Source: Synergistaceae bacterium UBA1358 (GTDB lineage Bacteria; Synergistota; Synergistia; Synergistales; Synergistaceae). From it: DNA of 54,084 nt. A model generated the notes under the pieces. That model saw nothing but the letters and a program-made list of their open reading frames with translations, was not told where the DNA came from and ran no database searches. The DNA lies in NCBI GenBank assembly GCA_002306075.1, contig DBRW01000075.1, forward strand, positions 1 to 54,084, read 5' to 3'. The position numbers were made by a program, and so were the translations under genes. Of this stretch, positions 40,333-49,953 are shown piece after piece; position 1 is the stretch's first letter, and every line of letters begins with the position of its first letter.

Positions 40333-42246
40333 ATGGCAAATACCAGAGACTGTCTTACTAAAATCACACTGTTGCTTGCAGCCGTCTTCGTCATTCTGCA
40401 GGGAGCCTGTGCGGCCGAGGCCAGGGAGACCTTCAACAGGTTTTACGCTGACATATCGATAAACGAGAACAGCTCTGTCGAAGTTACCGAAGAGATACTG
40501 GTAAACGTTGAAAACATCGAGATCAACAGGGGCATAATCAGATCGCTCCCTGTCGAATACAGAGACGGCAAAGGCAATTCGGTCGAGCTCGGATTAGAGA
40601 TAATCGATATCAAGCTTGACGGTCGGGACATCCCCTGGAGTTCTGTGAGGGCCGGGGTAAACGTCGATGTAAAGATAGGTGATCCGACTAAGATCATTCC
40701 CAAGGGGCTCCATACATTTCTGATCAGATACCGTGTCGAAAGGCACATCGGATTTTTTGATGACCACGATGAACTTTACTGGAATGTGACCGGAAAGGAT
40801 TTCGCTTTCCCTGTGCTTGAAGCATCATGCAGGGTCGCGCTTCCCGGAAAAAATTTCGGAGAGGGATTCAACACGATAGAATGGTATGTGGGCGAGTATG
40901 GTACAAAGGGAGACAACAGCAGGGCAAGACAGGATTCCGGAAGAGTATTCACAGTCGGACCGCTTCAGCCTGGAGAAGTTTTCACTGTAGTCTACACCTG
41001 GCCCAAAGGTCTTGTGACCCCGCCGCCGCCTCCGGCCAAAGACAATGCTAAGGCCCAGGGAGCCATCGCAGCGGCAGTCTTTGCGCTGATCTCAGTCTGG
41101 TTCTGGTATGCATGGAAAAAGTGGGGGAAAGACCCGGACAAAAAGACAGTGATCCCGCTTTTTTACGCACCTGACGGAGCTTCTCCAGCATTCCTCAGGT
41201 ACGTGAGAGACATGCGGCTCGATCAGACAGGCTTCACTGCTGCGATCATAGGGCTGGCTGTTAAGGGGGCCATTGAGATCGAAGAAGCCGAAGGGAAAGA
41301 GACCTTCTTCGGAAAGGGCAAAGGTCACTTTGTGCTGCACCTGAAAGACACCGAACCTGATGAAAAACTTCAGCCTGAAGAAGAAGCTCTTATGATGCAG
41401 CTTTTCCCCGGAAGCATAGACAGCGTACCATTGGTCCAGGATAACGGAGATATAATTTCCGGAGCCATGAGAAGCCTGGCCAGGAATCTCCGAAACGCAA
41501 ACGATACGATTTTTACAAGGAACACCGACAAGATGTTCCCCGGTATTGTATTGTACGGATCAGGAGTTGCCGCGACCTATCCGTTCAGCGGCGAGTATCC
41601 GTTGAACACCATGATGGCAGGAGTGTGCGGACTGCTTATCATCGCACTTGGAATGAGGCTGAGCAAAGCCGCAAACACCGGCATACAGAATATCAGACAG
41701 TTCCTCGGAAGAGCCTTCCCCGCGCTCGTCGTAGGTTTCGTAGGTGCAACAGCACTTGGGGGAGAGGGGATGTCTCCTGTTGCATTCATCTTATTCACAG
41801 CCTCTGCAGCGATCATTGCTGTAATGAGACCACTTATGGTCTCAAGGACCCCAAAGGGCAGCAATATCCTGAGCGAAGCAGAGGGTCTCAAGCTCTACAT
41901 GGACACGGCAGAAAAAGAGAGGCTTGAAATGTTCAACCCTCCGGATGAGACTCCGGAACTGTTTGAAAGGCTCCTTCCATATGCTCTTGCACTTGACGTG
42001 GCAAAAACATGGGGCAACAGATTCGAGAAAGTTCTGACCCAGGCAGGTTACAAACCCGAGTGGTACTCAGGGCCTTCGCCGTTCCTCTTCCTGAACGGTA
42101 CGGGACTGAATGATTTTTCATCAAGTCTCGGCAACAGCATCGGTCAGAGTATGGCTCCCAGATCCGCTCCGGGGACATCCTCGGGGATGGGCGGAGGCGG
42201 CTTCGCCGGAGGCGGCGGAGGAGGAGGCGGAGCAAAGGGCTGGTAA
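40333..42246 (+). CDS. DUF2207 membrane protein with glycine-rich tail
   Basis: This 637-residue protein has a signal peptide (LLLAAVFVILQGACA), an extracytoplasmic DUF2207 domain (about 30-230; ADISINENSSVEVTEEILVNVENIEINRGIIRSLP, ELYWNVTGKDFAFPV) and a transmembrane helix near residue 240. A central cytoplasmic part (DPDKKTVIPLFYAPDGASPAFLRYVRD), two more helices around 400-480 and a terminal run of Gly-rich repeats (GMGGGGFAGGGGGGGG) ending KGW follow. The family is usually encoded after lemA, as here. The function is unknown; membrane or envelope integrity is often assumed. Confidence 0.93.
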   Translation: MANTRDCLTKITLLLAAVFVILQGACAAEARETFNRFYADISINENSSVEVTEEILVNVENIEINRGIIRSLPVEYRDGKGNSVELGLEIIDIKLDGRDIPWSSVRAGVNVDVKIGDPTKIIPKGLHTFLIRYRVERHIGFFDDHDELYWNVTGKDFAFPVLEASCRVALPGKNFGEGFNTIEWYVGEYGTKGDNSRARQDSGRVFTVGPLQPGEVFTVVYTWPKGLVTPPPPPAKDNAKAQGAIAAAVFALISVWFWYAWKKWGKDPDKKTVIPLFYAPDGASPAFLRYVRDMRLDQTGFTAAIIGLAVKGAIEIEEAEGKETFFGKGKGHFVLHLKDTEPDEKLQPEEEALMMQLFPGSIDSVPLVQDNGDIISGAMRSLARNLRNANDTIFTRNTDKMFPGIVLYGSGVAATYPFSGEYPLNTMMAGVCGLLIIALGMRLSKAANTGIQNIRQFLGRAFPALVVGFVGATALGGEGMSPVAFILFTASAAIIAVMRPLMVSRTPKGSNILSEAEGLKLYMDTAEKERLEMFNPPDETPELFERLLPYALALDVAKTWGNRFEKVLTQAGYKPEWYSGPSPFLFLNGTGLNDFSSSLGNSIGQSMAPRSAPGTSSGMGGGGFAGGGGGGGGAKGW

Positions 42247-42260
42247 CAGGAGTAAATCAA

Positions 42261-42303
42261 GCGAAGCTCCCCGGACAAGAGGAGCTTTCGCATTTTGTTT
42301 TCT
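42261..42303 (+). terminator. Terminator of lemA-DUF2207
   Basis: GCGAAGCTCC and GGAGCTTTCGC pair with one bulged base around a ten-base loop and run into ATTTTGTTTTCTTTT. Confidence 0.9.
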
Positions 42304-42329
42304 TTTCTCAATTCCTCATTGCATCACAG

Positions 42330-43772
42330 TCACCGATTTATCACCGATCTGATCGTCTGCCATACGTCGGGGGTCTCATGACCCTTTCTCCATCCTGCGA
42401 CCCCCGCAAGGCGGTATTTTTCTATAAGGGAGAGCTTGGCCTCTATTGAATTCCTGTTTTCGACCCAGACCTTGTATGTCCTGCCGTCGGAAATATAGGA
42501 ATAAAAGTACTGCCCTTTGTCACTCAGCCATACCGGAGAGAGCCCCCTCTGCGAAATGATCGAATCGGACTCGGCCATTGAGAGGGTGGAAGCTTTGACT
42601 TTGACCTTCCCCTGACCTGCAGGGGTCTCTTCCCATTTCCTCATGTAGAAAGGCACCCCAAGTACAAGCTTCTCACTCGGAACTCCCTCTTCGAGCGTCC
42701 TGCGGACCGCCTGTTCGACCCAGGGCAGCGATGCGACTGAACCCGCTTTGGGAGATGTCCTCCAATGTTCGTCATAGGCCATGAGCATGACGTAATCAAC
42801 GTGTTTCGAAAGAGCTGCCCTGTCGTGGCTTTTTGACAGATTGCTGTTTCCGGGCACATGGACGTCTACCGAGCATATAAGGCCCTGTGCCCTGAGATAA
42901 CCGCAAAGAAGAGATACGAAGCGCACATATTTATCTCTGTCAGCGACATCGACATTTTCAAAATCTATGTTTATGCCGTCAAAACCATAGAGCTTCGAAT
43001 AACAGAGGAGTCTTGCAATAAACATATTCACCGCAGCAGTGTCATTGAAAAACTTTGAAGTATTGTCTTTGCTGAATCCGTTTGAAACAAGGGGCCATAT
43101 GCGGTATCCCTTTTCCCGCGCGGCCTCGATATATGCCGCAGAAGCTCTGTTTGCCATGTTTCCGCTGCCGTCGGTAAGGTTGAACCATGTCGGAGAGATA
43201 ACATCAAGTCCGTCAATGCGTTCTTCCGCTCCCAGATCGGGATTGTCCCTCGTGATATGAGCCCACGTCAGAGAGATCCGTTTATTTTTCAGGGAGCCAT
43301 TGTCAGGTCTTTGTCCGATCCGGGAAGTATCGGCCGTTATCCTTTTGAGTTCGAGGCCCGCGTTTGTCTCATCGGCAGATATCCCTGTCATTAGTTCGAG
43401 CCCTTTTACATTGAAATAAGATGTGCCCTCATTGTCCATCGAAGGGAAATAGAGAGACACGGACCTTCCTGCCAGCCTCTCGAGCTCCCTGATGTCAAAT
43501 ACTTTGGCCGGTTCCCTGACCTCGATAAGAAAACCCTTTCCATTGGGACCTTTCGTCAGGGACACACCCAGTGTTCTAAGTACATCCGCGGGCACCCATA
43601 TATCTCTTCCGCGGATAATGGCTGTACCCAGCAGATCCCTCGATGCCCCGTCAGAAAAAATAATGTCTGCGTACCTGTCATTTTCGTCGGCGCCTGCCGT
43701 TGAATTAAAGAAAAGAGCTAAAAACAGGAAGGAAAGAAAGACCATTCTGTGCATAAACTTGGTATTTATCAA
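42330..43772 (-). CDS. Glycosyl hydrolase family 18 protein (SleL/YaaH-like)
   Basis: This secreted glycosidase probably acts on peptidoglycan or chitin-like glycan. A signal peptide (MVFLSFLFLALFFNSTAGA) is followed by a region of about 100 residues resembling a copper-amine-oxidase-type stalk (RDIWVPADVLRTLGVSLTKGPNG). The GH18 barrel has LDVISPTWF, the catalytic FDGINIDFENVDVADRD (acid glutamate kept, central position Asn as in SleL/YaaH) and VMLMAYDEHW. I take TTG at 43772 with AAGGGG nine bases upstream (480 residues); ATG 43754 is the alternative. Confidence 0.88.
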   Translation of the reverse strand: MINTKFMHRMVFLSFLFLALFFNSTAGADENDRYADIIFSDGASRDLLGTAIIRGRDIWVPADVLRTLGVSLTKGPNGKGFLIEVREPAKVFDIRELERLAGRSVSLYFPSMDNEGTSYFNVKGLELMTGISADETNAGLELKRITADTSRIGQRPDNGSLKNKRISLTWAHITRDNPDLGAEERIDGLDVISPTWFNLTDGSGNMANRASAAYIEAAREKGYRIWPLVSNGFSKDNTSKFFNDTAAVNMFIARLLCYSKLYGFDGINIDFENVDVADRDKYVRFVSLLCGYLRAQGLICSVDVHVPGNSNLSKSHDRAALSKHVDYVMLMAYDEHWRTSPKAGSVASLPWVEQAVRRTLEEGVPSEKLVLGVPFYMRKWEETPAGQGKVKVKASTLSMAESDSIISQRGLSPVWLSDKGQYFYSYISDGRTYKVWVENRNSIEAKLSLIEKYRLAGVAGWRKGHETPDVWQTIRSVINR

Positions 43773-43884
43773 TTCATATGACCCCTTTCGACACTTCTGA
43801 TATAATCTTAACCTCATTTGCAGGTAAGAGATTCGGCAAAATTGCTATATAATGCAGGGATAAAATCCACAAAGACCGGAGTGT

Positions 43885-44439
43885 TTGGTTCTGAGAAAAA
43901 ATTTGCTCTTTGCAGGCCTGCTCTCCCTGCTCGTCTTCTCACGACAGGCCGACTGTTCGGAGGGAATGGGGATCAGCGCCGATATCTTTCTGAAAAGACT
44001 GGGATATGCGTGCATCAGGGTGGGAAACGGAATCTCCAACGCTGACATAGCCTCATGTATCCAGGATCCGGACGGAACGGTAAAGATCCTTGAGTGCGGC
44101 GAAAAACTGATGATAGTCCTGACAGGCTCGGAAGGGAGCAAGGAACTTATGAGCGTGGCCCTGCTCTCTTTTGCGGACTCTTACGGGAGCGAAAAGAAAT
44201 CAGTACCGGCACAGGAGTCCTACGAAAACAGCCGCTTCGTCAGCATATGCAGGCAGATGATCTATTCACTGGACAGCGGGATATCTGAGGCCGAAGCTGA
44301 CGGTGCCTTAAAATCCATGGGTATATACGGCGGAAATATGCTCGACGGAATTCAGAGAAGCAGTTTGGTAAAAGGCTACAGGTGCATGCTGAAACTCCAG
44401 CCCGGCGGGATGCTTACGATGGTTATATCAAGGATATAG
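43885..44439 (+). CDS. Secreted protein of unknown function
   Basis: This 184-residue protein has a signal peptide (LRKNLLFAGLLSLLVFSRQADCS; the cysteine after AD could make it a lipoprotein, but the box is not canonical). The mature part has no catalytic motif I recognise and contains several cysteines (ACIRV, SCIQD, LECGEK, ICRQM). The start is doubtful: TTG 43885 lies very close to GGAG, and CTG 43891 is better spaced. It precedes the acidic helical protein gene by 35 bases in the same orientation. Confidence 0.65.
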   Translation: MVLRKNLLFAGLLSLLVFSRQADCSEGMGISADIFLKRLGYACIRVGNGISNADIASCIQDPDGTVKILECGEKLMIVLTGSEGSKELMSVALLSFADSYGSEKKSVPAQESYENSRFVSICRQMIYSLDSGISEAEADGALKSMGIYGGNMLDGIQRSSLVKGYRCMLKLQPGGMLTMVISRI

Positions 44440-44474
44440 CGGACCATTACAATATAAAAAAGGAGAAAAGAAAA

Positions 44475-45389
44475 ATGAATATCGAAGAGCTTCTTGAAAA
44501 GCTTGACACGGCAGAGACCGATGAAGAGATCGGTGAGATCGGCAGGGAGATCCTTGAAAAAGACCCTGACAGTCCTTACGGGAAACTTGCAGTCTGGCAG
44601 ACCATGACTTACGAAGACTGCATTGAAAACCTCGACATGCTCAGGGAGGCACTTTCCGCCATCAGGCTGATAATATCAGAAAAGGAGACACCCCCGGACC
44701 TCGAAGAAGACAGAGATGCGCAGGCATACTGCTCCATTATGATGAACCTGGGATACTCGCTGCTCGCAGAGCAGGAGACCGAGGAGGCTCTGGAGATCGC
44801 AAAAGAGTTCGCAAATTTTGATGATGAGGGATTTTATCCGAACAGGACGCTCCTCTACCGCTGCATGCTGGATCTGGGTATGTACAGGCAGATCCTCGAA
44901 ACGCTCGAGAGCGACCCGCTCGAATCCGTGGTCGGAGAGCACGCGCGCGCCATCGCGCTTATCGAGACTGAAGCAGATCCTGCCGATATCCGCGATGCGG
45001 TGAACTACGCGATCTCGCTCGATCCCAATGTCCCCTTCTTCGTCCTGAACATATGGGAGTTCCCCGAGTCTGACGACGATATCGACGAAGAGATGGAAGA
45101 TACTATAAATTACGCCACCTATGTGGCGGAACCGTGGTGCTCCTCCGACAGCAGACTTGCAGCGATCAGCGCTCCCGCGTTCCTCTTCGGCTATCTGACC
45201 GACAGACTGACGGATGAGAAGGAGATCAAAGTCCTGCAGGAAGGATACGAGGGCGCAGGAGTTCTGAAAGAAGTTGAAGAAGCCAAGGCGAAGATCCGTG
45301 AAATGGAACAGCAGGGATGCGACCCCGATGAAATAGACGCCGTGGCTCTCGGCGAGACCGGCGCCATTGTGGAAAAGCTACTCGGCTGA
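44475..45389 (+). CDS. Acidic helical-repeat protein (TPR-like)
   Basis: This 304-residue soluble protein, rich in Glu, Asp and Leu, consists of helix pairs reminiscent of tetratricopeptide repeats (LGYSLLAEQETEEALEIAKEFANF; LLYRCMLDLGMYRQILETLES). I chose ATG at 44475, preceded by AAGGAG; the open frame starts earlier, inside the previous gene. No enzymatic motif is seen, so a scaffold or protein-binding role is likely (inference). A strong terminator follows. Confidence 0.8.
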   Translation: MNIEELLEKLDTAETDEEIGEIGREILEKDPDSPYGKLAVWQTMTYEDCIENLDMLREALSAIRLIISEKETPPDLEEDRDAQAYCSIMMNLGYSLLAEQETEEALEIAKEFANFDDEGFYPNRTLLYRCMLDLGMYRQILETLESDPLESVVGEHARAIALIETEADPADIRDAVNYAISLDPNVPFFVLNIWEFPESDDDIDEEMEDTINYATYVAEPWCSSDSRLAAISAPAFLFGYLTDRLTDEKEIKVLQEGYEGAGVLKEVEEAKAKIREMEQQGCDPDEIDAVALGETGAIVEKLLG

Positions 45390-45415
45390 GGAACACAAAT
45401 ACTTGAAACACATCA

Positions 45416-45446
45416 GGGGCAGCTCTTTCGGGCTGCCCCTTTTTAT
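45416..45446 (+). terminator. Terminator after the helical-repeat protein gene
   Basis: GGGGCAGC, an eight-base loop and GCTGCCCC form a perfect stem followed by TTTTTATTT. Confidence 0.93.
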
Positions 45447-45452
45447 TTGCCC

Positions 45453-47195
45453 CTATTCACACGGGCTGCTGTCGATTATTACTCCCTGGTTGTTCTCTCC
45501 GTCCATGTATGCCGAAAAATCTCCCCTGTATATCCTTATCGCGGGGTGCGGCCCCTCTTCCCACTCGTTTTCTGCAAACCAATCATTATCTATGATATTG
45601 TTTGATTCTCCCTCAAAGACGGGCATGTAGAGAACGTTGTCCACTGCAAGATCCGAGAAGAAGTGGGTCCCGTAAGAGAGTTCGGGCATGAAACCTAGCC
45701 TGGGTATCCCAAGTTCGACTATGCAGCAGCAGTTTGTAAGCTCGTTGTATTTCACAGGAACCCCAAGTTCGGGATTGCTCGACCCTACCCTGCCGGGCGA
45801 GACAAAGATGAACTTCTGTCCTTTCATCTGTTCGTTTATTTCACCGATCCCCCTTGCGACCCTGTAAAAATCGGGATTTGCAAAGTATTGCCTGTGGTCT
45901 ATATATACGAGGCAGGGTATGTTGTGAAGGACTCCCGGCGTGACCATCCTGTCAGCCTGCAGGATGACCTTCTTTCCGCACATGTCGGGGATCTCTTCTT
46001 CCGGGCATGTCTGGCACCAGAACGGACGTGACTGTATAAGGCAGAAGCTGTCATCGAGAGGCTCATATGCAAACTCTATGTCTGCCGGGAGTCCCATTGA
46101 AGACTCCAGCAGCGGAAGCGTCTTTTTCATCCTTTCAAAAAAGTTCGGGTATTTTTTTGGGAAATTGTCAAAAGTCAGGCAGACCTTCGATCCCACCTCG
46201 ATCTTCTTAGTGGATTTCATCAGGGAAGACAGGCATCCCCCATCCGGATCATAGCAATATATCTGAGCGTAGGCGTCAAAATCGGGATGATGATCTATCA
46301 GCTGACGCCACTCTTTTTTGATGTCGAGCGTCGTCAGTTCATTTGGCCTTTCCCTGTCTATCACATGGAATCTTTCCTGGGAATGGACGGCGATCTTTTC
46401 AGGACTCTGTCCGTCAGGCCTAAGATATACATTCGTCAGAGATATCGTCCTTGCATAGCCTCTTTTCGTACTCATGGTCCCCAGTCCGAATACGATCCTG
46501 AGAACGCCGTCTTTCTGCTTCACCCTTTTGTTCCATCGTCTGAAATTCTGGGAATAGCCCACACCGGCTATAGTCGGATAATAGTACCTTCCGTGCCACC
46601 TTCCGGACATCCTGATAACGATTATTCCCATATCGTCATCGCCAAGTCCGTGTTTTTCCCTGTAGCTGGTCGCCTCGGGGAAATATATCCTTGAATATAT
46701 CTTCCTGATCTCCCTTTCGACTATCCTCACTCTCTCTTCCAGAGACGGTGAATCATTGCTCATGAATGTCGTAAGGTATTTCCCGGCAAACGAATGTTTG
46801 ACTGAATCTTCAAGCCTGCTGCTGCTCCTTATCACGACCGGGTCGTGCATCTCTGAGAGATATTTCCTCAATGCTTCCGTCACTATCGTCGGCAGCGGAG
46901 TCTTGAGGAAAACTGCTTCGAGTCTTTCCGGGTCATTCTGCGATATCAGAACATCCAGAGACGGCACTGACTCAAGGAAACGGTGGAAAATATCTATCCC
47001 GAAGTATATCGACTCCGGGACCTTGCTGTTGGATAACTGCGGATCCCCTGAATCACGAAGTTTTCTGAGCGCAAAAAGAAGGGAACGGCCCTTTCCGCCG
47101 ATAGTCCCTTTTCCGAATATCATTGGCGCAAATTCCGGATCGTCGTGCGGGTCCCATGCAAAATATTCTTCCCTGATCTTTTCCAGATCGGTCAC
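45453..47195 (-). CDS. PEP/pyruvate-binding (PPDK N-terminal, ATP-grasp) domain protein, copy A
   Basis: This 580-residue protein resembles only the ATP-binding part of pyruvate phosphate dikinase / PEP synthase: TIGGKGRSLLFALRKLRD near residue 32, then VIRSSSRLEDSVKHSFAGKYLTTF (phosphate-binding arginine region) and LPADIEFAYEPLDDSFCLIQSRPFW, which is the usual end of the ATP-grasp fold. A C-terminal region of about 120 residues follows: SPGRVGSSNPELGVPVKYNEL, VELGIPRLGFMPELSYGTHFFSDL. The phospho-histidine swivel domain and the PEP-binding barrel are absent, so it is not a PEP synthase. ATG overlaps the paralogue stop as ATGA. Confidence 0.85.
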   Translation of the reverse strand: MTDLEKIREEYFAWDPHDDPEFAPMIFGKGTIGGKGRSLLFALRKLRDSGDPQLSNSKVPESIYFGIDIFHRFLESVPSLDVLISQNDPERLEAVFLKTPLPTIVTEALRKYLSEMHDPVVIRSSSRLEDSVKHSFAGKYLTTFMSNDSPSLEERVRIVEREIRKIYSRIYFPEATSYREKHGLGDDDMGIIVIRMSGRWHGRYYYPTIAGVGYSQNFRRWNKRVKQKDGVLRIVFGLGTMSTKRGYARTISLTNVYLRPDGQSPEKIAVHSQERFHVIDRERPNELTTLDIKKEWRQLIDHHPDFDAYAQIYCYDPDGGCLSSLMKSTKKIEVGSKVCLTFDNFPKKYPNFFERMKKTLPLLESSMGLPADIEFAYEPLDDSFCLIQSRPFWCQTCPEEEIPDMCGKKVILQADRMVTPGVLHNIPCLVYIDHRQYFANPDFYRVARGIGEINEQMKGQKFIFVSPGRVGSSNPELGVPVKYNELTNCCCIVELGIPRLGFMPELSYGTHFFSDLAVDNVLYMPVFEGESNNIIDNDWFAENEWEEGPHPAIRIYRGDFSAYMDGENNQGVIIDSSPCE

Positions 47196-48928
47196 TTGCC
47201 CTTCACCTCCGAATCGCCCTTGTCTATCACTATTCCGATCTCACTGTCACCGTCAAGCAGGACATCGAATAACCCCTGGTAATGCCTGACCGCAGGATGG
47301 TGATCTGATGTCCATTCTCTGCTCTCGAACCATTCTTTGTTGTAGACGTTGCCCTTCTCTCCGTCAAATACGGGAAGGTAGAGGATGTTGTCTCCGTCCA
47401 GGTCGAGGAAAAAGTGCGTCCCGTACGAAAGTTCCGGAGCCATACCCTTGCTGGGTATGCCAAGTTCGACCAGACAGCCTGAATTTGAAAGCTCGCTGTA
47501 TTTTACAGGAACTCCCAGAACGGGATTCGAACTTCCCCATCTCCCGGGCCCGACGAGAAGATACCTCTCTCCGTCAAGTTTTGCGTTGATCTCTCCTACC
47601 GCTCTTGCAACATCATAAAAGTCGGGTGTCTTGCCATAAAGCTCCGGATCCACGTACACTATGTGCCTTATGTTCTCAAGCCTGCCGTTCGCGACCATTC
47701 GGTTCCCTCTCAGTATAGTACTTTCGGGACTTACTTCCGGTATGACGACCCTGCCCTTGTCATCATAAACTGACAGCGGTCTTAGCTGGACAAGTGTGAA
47801 TTCATCCTCCACACTCTCGTATGTGAACTCCATGTCCGCCGGCAGCCGCAGTTCCTCCTCAAAAAGCCTAAGGAGCTTTTTTATCCTGTTGAACAGCTTG
47901 GGGCATTTCTGCGGAAGTTCCGCGAACGTAAATACGGCCCTGGGAGCGACCATGTTCCCGGTGTCAGCAAGAAGCCAATGGAACATATTGCCGTCATACC
48001 ACTGAAGGTATGACTGGGCCATTTTGTGTTCCTTCATGATCATTTTGATGTAGTTACAGGCGTAAGCCGTCATAAAGGCGTTGTGTTCCAGGTCGACATA
48101 GTCGAACTGTTCCTGGGAGTGGGAGACTATCTCCGCAGGCCTGTTGCCTTCCGGTCTCAGGTTCGGATTCGTAAGGTAGAAGGTCCTGGCAAAGCTTCTG
48201 TCGACCGTTCTTGTCCCGAGACCGAAGCATATCCTTGCCACTCCGTCTTCCTTCCTTATCCTCGGAGACGGTCTCCTGAAGACCTGTGAGAAGGCTGTCC
48301 CCGCAAGTTCCGGATAATATTTGCTGTTCCTCATCCTGCCGGCTATTGGTTGTATGAGGACACCCATCCGCTCGCCTCCCCAGAGTATGTTGTGCTTCCT
48401 CTTGTATTCCCTGGCAGCGGGATTATAGGTAGATGCGTATACCTCCTTGATCGCGGCCTCAAGGCCTCTTCTCCTTGAAGCCCTGTCGCCGCTGTTGGAG
48501 ACAAATTTCGTCGCATATTTGCCGGCAAAAGAAAGATTGACGTCGTCCTCCAATATCGATGATGAACGGACGGACATCGGGGTATCTATCGTATCCAGGA
48601 TCCTCTCCAGATCTTTATCAAGGCTTTCCGGCAGACTGGCCTCCTGACAGATCTTGTGCAGTTTGGGCGCGTCGCTGTGCTCCCTGAGATCAAGCAGCCT
48701 GTCCCAAAGCCTGTTCTCTTCCATAAACTCCTCAAAGACAGAGGTAGTGATAACGAAGGTGCATTTCGGCAGCAATACTTCATCGAGCATCCCGTTCGAC
48801 TTAAGTATCTCATGGGCAAAACTGAGCCCTTTCGCCTTTCCCCCTACCCGTCCGCTGCCTATCAGCCAGCCGCGTTCCCTGTAGTAAGGTTCAGGGTCAA
48901 AACTTTTATAATATTCTCCGTATTCCAT
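47192..48928 (-). CDS. PEP/pyruvate-binding (PPDK N-terminal, ATP-grasp) domain protein, copy B
   Basis: This is the first gene of the tandem pair (578 residues), clearly homologous to copy A along its length. It has RVGGKAKGLSFAHEILKSNG, SVRSSSILEDDVNLSFAGKYATKFVSN, MGVLIQPIAGRM, LPADMEFTYESVEDEFTLVQLRPLS and the C-terminal GPGRWGSSNPVLGVPVKYSEL and ELSYGTHFFLDL. ATG at 48928 follows GGGGGTGG; an ATG at 48952 is alternative. The GPGRWGSS block is also known from larger PEP/pyruvate-binding proteins of Bacteroidota (general knowledge), where the role is undefined. The pair probably works together. Confidence 0.86.
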   Translation of the reverse strand: MEYGEYYKSFDPEPYYRERGWLIGSGRVGGKAKGLSFAHEILKSNGMLDEVLLPKCTFVITTSVFEEFMEENRLWDRLLDLREHSDAPKLHKICQEASLPESLDKDLERILDTIDTPMSVRSSSILEDDVNLSFAGKYATKFVSNSGDRASRRRGLEAAIKEVYASTYNPAAREYKRKHNILWGGERMGVLIQPIAGRMRNSKYYPELAGTAFSQVFRRPSPRIRKEDGVARICFGLGTRTVDRSFARTFYLTNPNLRPEGNRPAEIVSHSQEQFDYVDLEHNAFMTAYACNYIKMIMKEHKMAQSYLQWYDGNMFHWLLADTGNMVAPRAVFTFAELPQKCPKLFNRIKKLLRLFEEELRLPADMEFTYESVEDEFTLVQLRPLSVYDDKGRVVIPEVSPESTILRGNRMVANGRLENIRHIVYVDPELYGKTPDFYDVARAVGEINAKLDGERYLLVGPGRWGSSNPVLGVPVKYSELSNSGCLVELGIPSKGMAPELSYGTHFFLDLDGDNILYLPVFDGEKGNVYNKEWFESREWTSDHHPAVRHYQGLFDVLLDGDSEIGIVIDKGDSEVKGK

Positions 48929-49058
48929 ACTTCCACCCCCGTTAAACGACATAAAACAACTTATTACTGGGAAAAAATTGTTTTATTAATCTCTGCCTGT
49001 TAAGATGATATACTGTCAAAGCTTCCATTACAACAATTTAATACGGCAGAAAAAAGAA

Positions 49059-49098
49059 AAGAGAGAAAGGGATCGAACTGCCGGCACCTTTCTCTCTT
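49059..49098. terminator. Bidirectional terminator
   Basis: AAGAGAGAAAGG and CCTTTCTCTCTT form a perfect 12-bp stem with a 16-base loop, with T runs on both strands (TTTTCTTTTTT on minus). It ends the UPF0182 operon on the minus strand. Confidence 0.92.
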
Positions 49099-49146
49099 GT
49101 ATTTTTTTACTTTTTCGACCGGCGGTCTATGCAATGACGGTTCACA

Positions 49147-49890
49147 TCACGGTTCTATCCAGACATCCCTGAAACCGTTGTCCTCGATGATCTGATATAC
49201 ATACCCTCTGTCCCTGTCCCACGCATATTTGCCGTTTGACGCGACCGAACCGTATCCGTCGAGATACTGCATGTTTCTGGAATCCGCAGTACTTCTCGTT
49301 ATGTAGCCCTTGTAGACGGGCAGTATCGGAAGCTTGCCGCGTGTCCTTTTTATGCTCCAGTCTCCAGGAAGGCCGGTTGATGATACGATCTCGCTCAGCA
49401 AACTGTCCATGCCCTCCGGTATCTCTTCAATGAACATCACCTTGCCAAAGCCGGACTTGCCGAAAAGATCGAGCAGATAGGCCGATCCCCATAGCCCGTC
49501 AGGGATCCTGCTGAGTGAATCTACAGCAACGAAAAACGCATCCATGGCGATAAGCTGTCTCGGCTGTACGCTCTTCCCGGGGACAAAACCTGACACCTCC
49601 TGCCATCTTGACGGATCGCCGTCAGGGAACATCCTGCTGATCAACGCCACGGCTGCAGCCGCTCTCCAGCGCGGTTCACCGTTCCACAGCTTTTGCCACA
49701 GCTCGGTCTCGGTCCCCTGGGGAGCGATATCAAGCATGTCGGCAACTATTGCTGCCCCTGTGTCCTTTATCTTCTCCCTCTTACCCATTTCCGCCACAAA
49801 GGTGTCCCAGTCGGATGCTGCAAAGACGGGCACCGAAAATAACGTAAACGCCAAAACCAGGATCAATGCTGCTGTCCATTTTATTCTCAT
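49147..49890 (-). CDS. Secreted protein of unknown function (UPF0182 operon)
   Basis: This 247-residue protein has a clear signal peptide (ALILVLAFTLFSVPVFAA). The mature part is helical in its first half (LWQKLWNGEPRWRAAAAVALISRMFPDGD) and then beta-rich with many Tyr/Gly (DGYGSVASNGKYAWDRDRGYVYQIIEDNG). No known domain is recognised. It keeps an FGKSGFGKVMFIEEIPEGMD stretch that loosely resembles YGKFGVVILSKEGID in the upstream gene, so the two may be distant relatives. GTG 49896 is an alternative start. It is the last gene of the operon. Confidence 0.7.
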   Translation of the reverse strand: MRIKWTAALILVLAFTLFSVPVFAASDWDTFVAEMGKREKIKDTGAAIVADMLDIAPQGTETELWQKLWNGEPRWRAAAAVALISRMFPDGDPSRWQEVSGFVPGKSVQPRQLIAMDAFFVAVDSLSRIPDGLWGSAYLLDLFGKSGFGKVMFIEEIPEGMDSLLSEIVSSTGLPGDWSIKRTRGKLPILPVYKGYITRSTADSRNMQYLDGYGSVASNGKYAWDRDRGYVYQIIEDNGFRDVWIEP

Positions 49891-49953
49891 CCTCACAACA
49901 CCCCTTAAAAAATATGATCCGAGATCCTTATATTTTACCCTATTCTGTCGATC

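Noticed and set aside
45453..48928. Annotation of the tandem pair as phosphoenolpyruvate synthase
   Set aside because: Only the ATP-grasp part is present; no phospho-histidine swivel motif and no PEP/pyruvate barrel could be found in either product.
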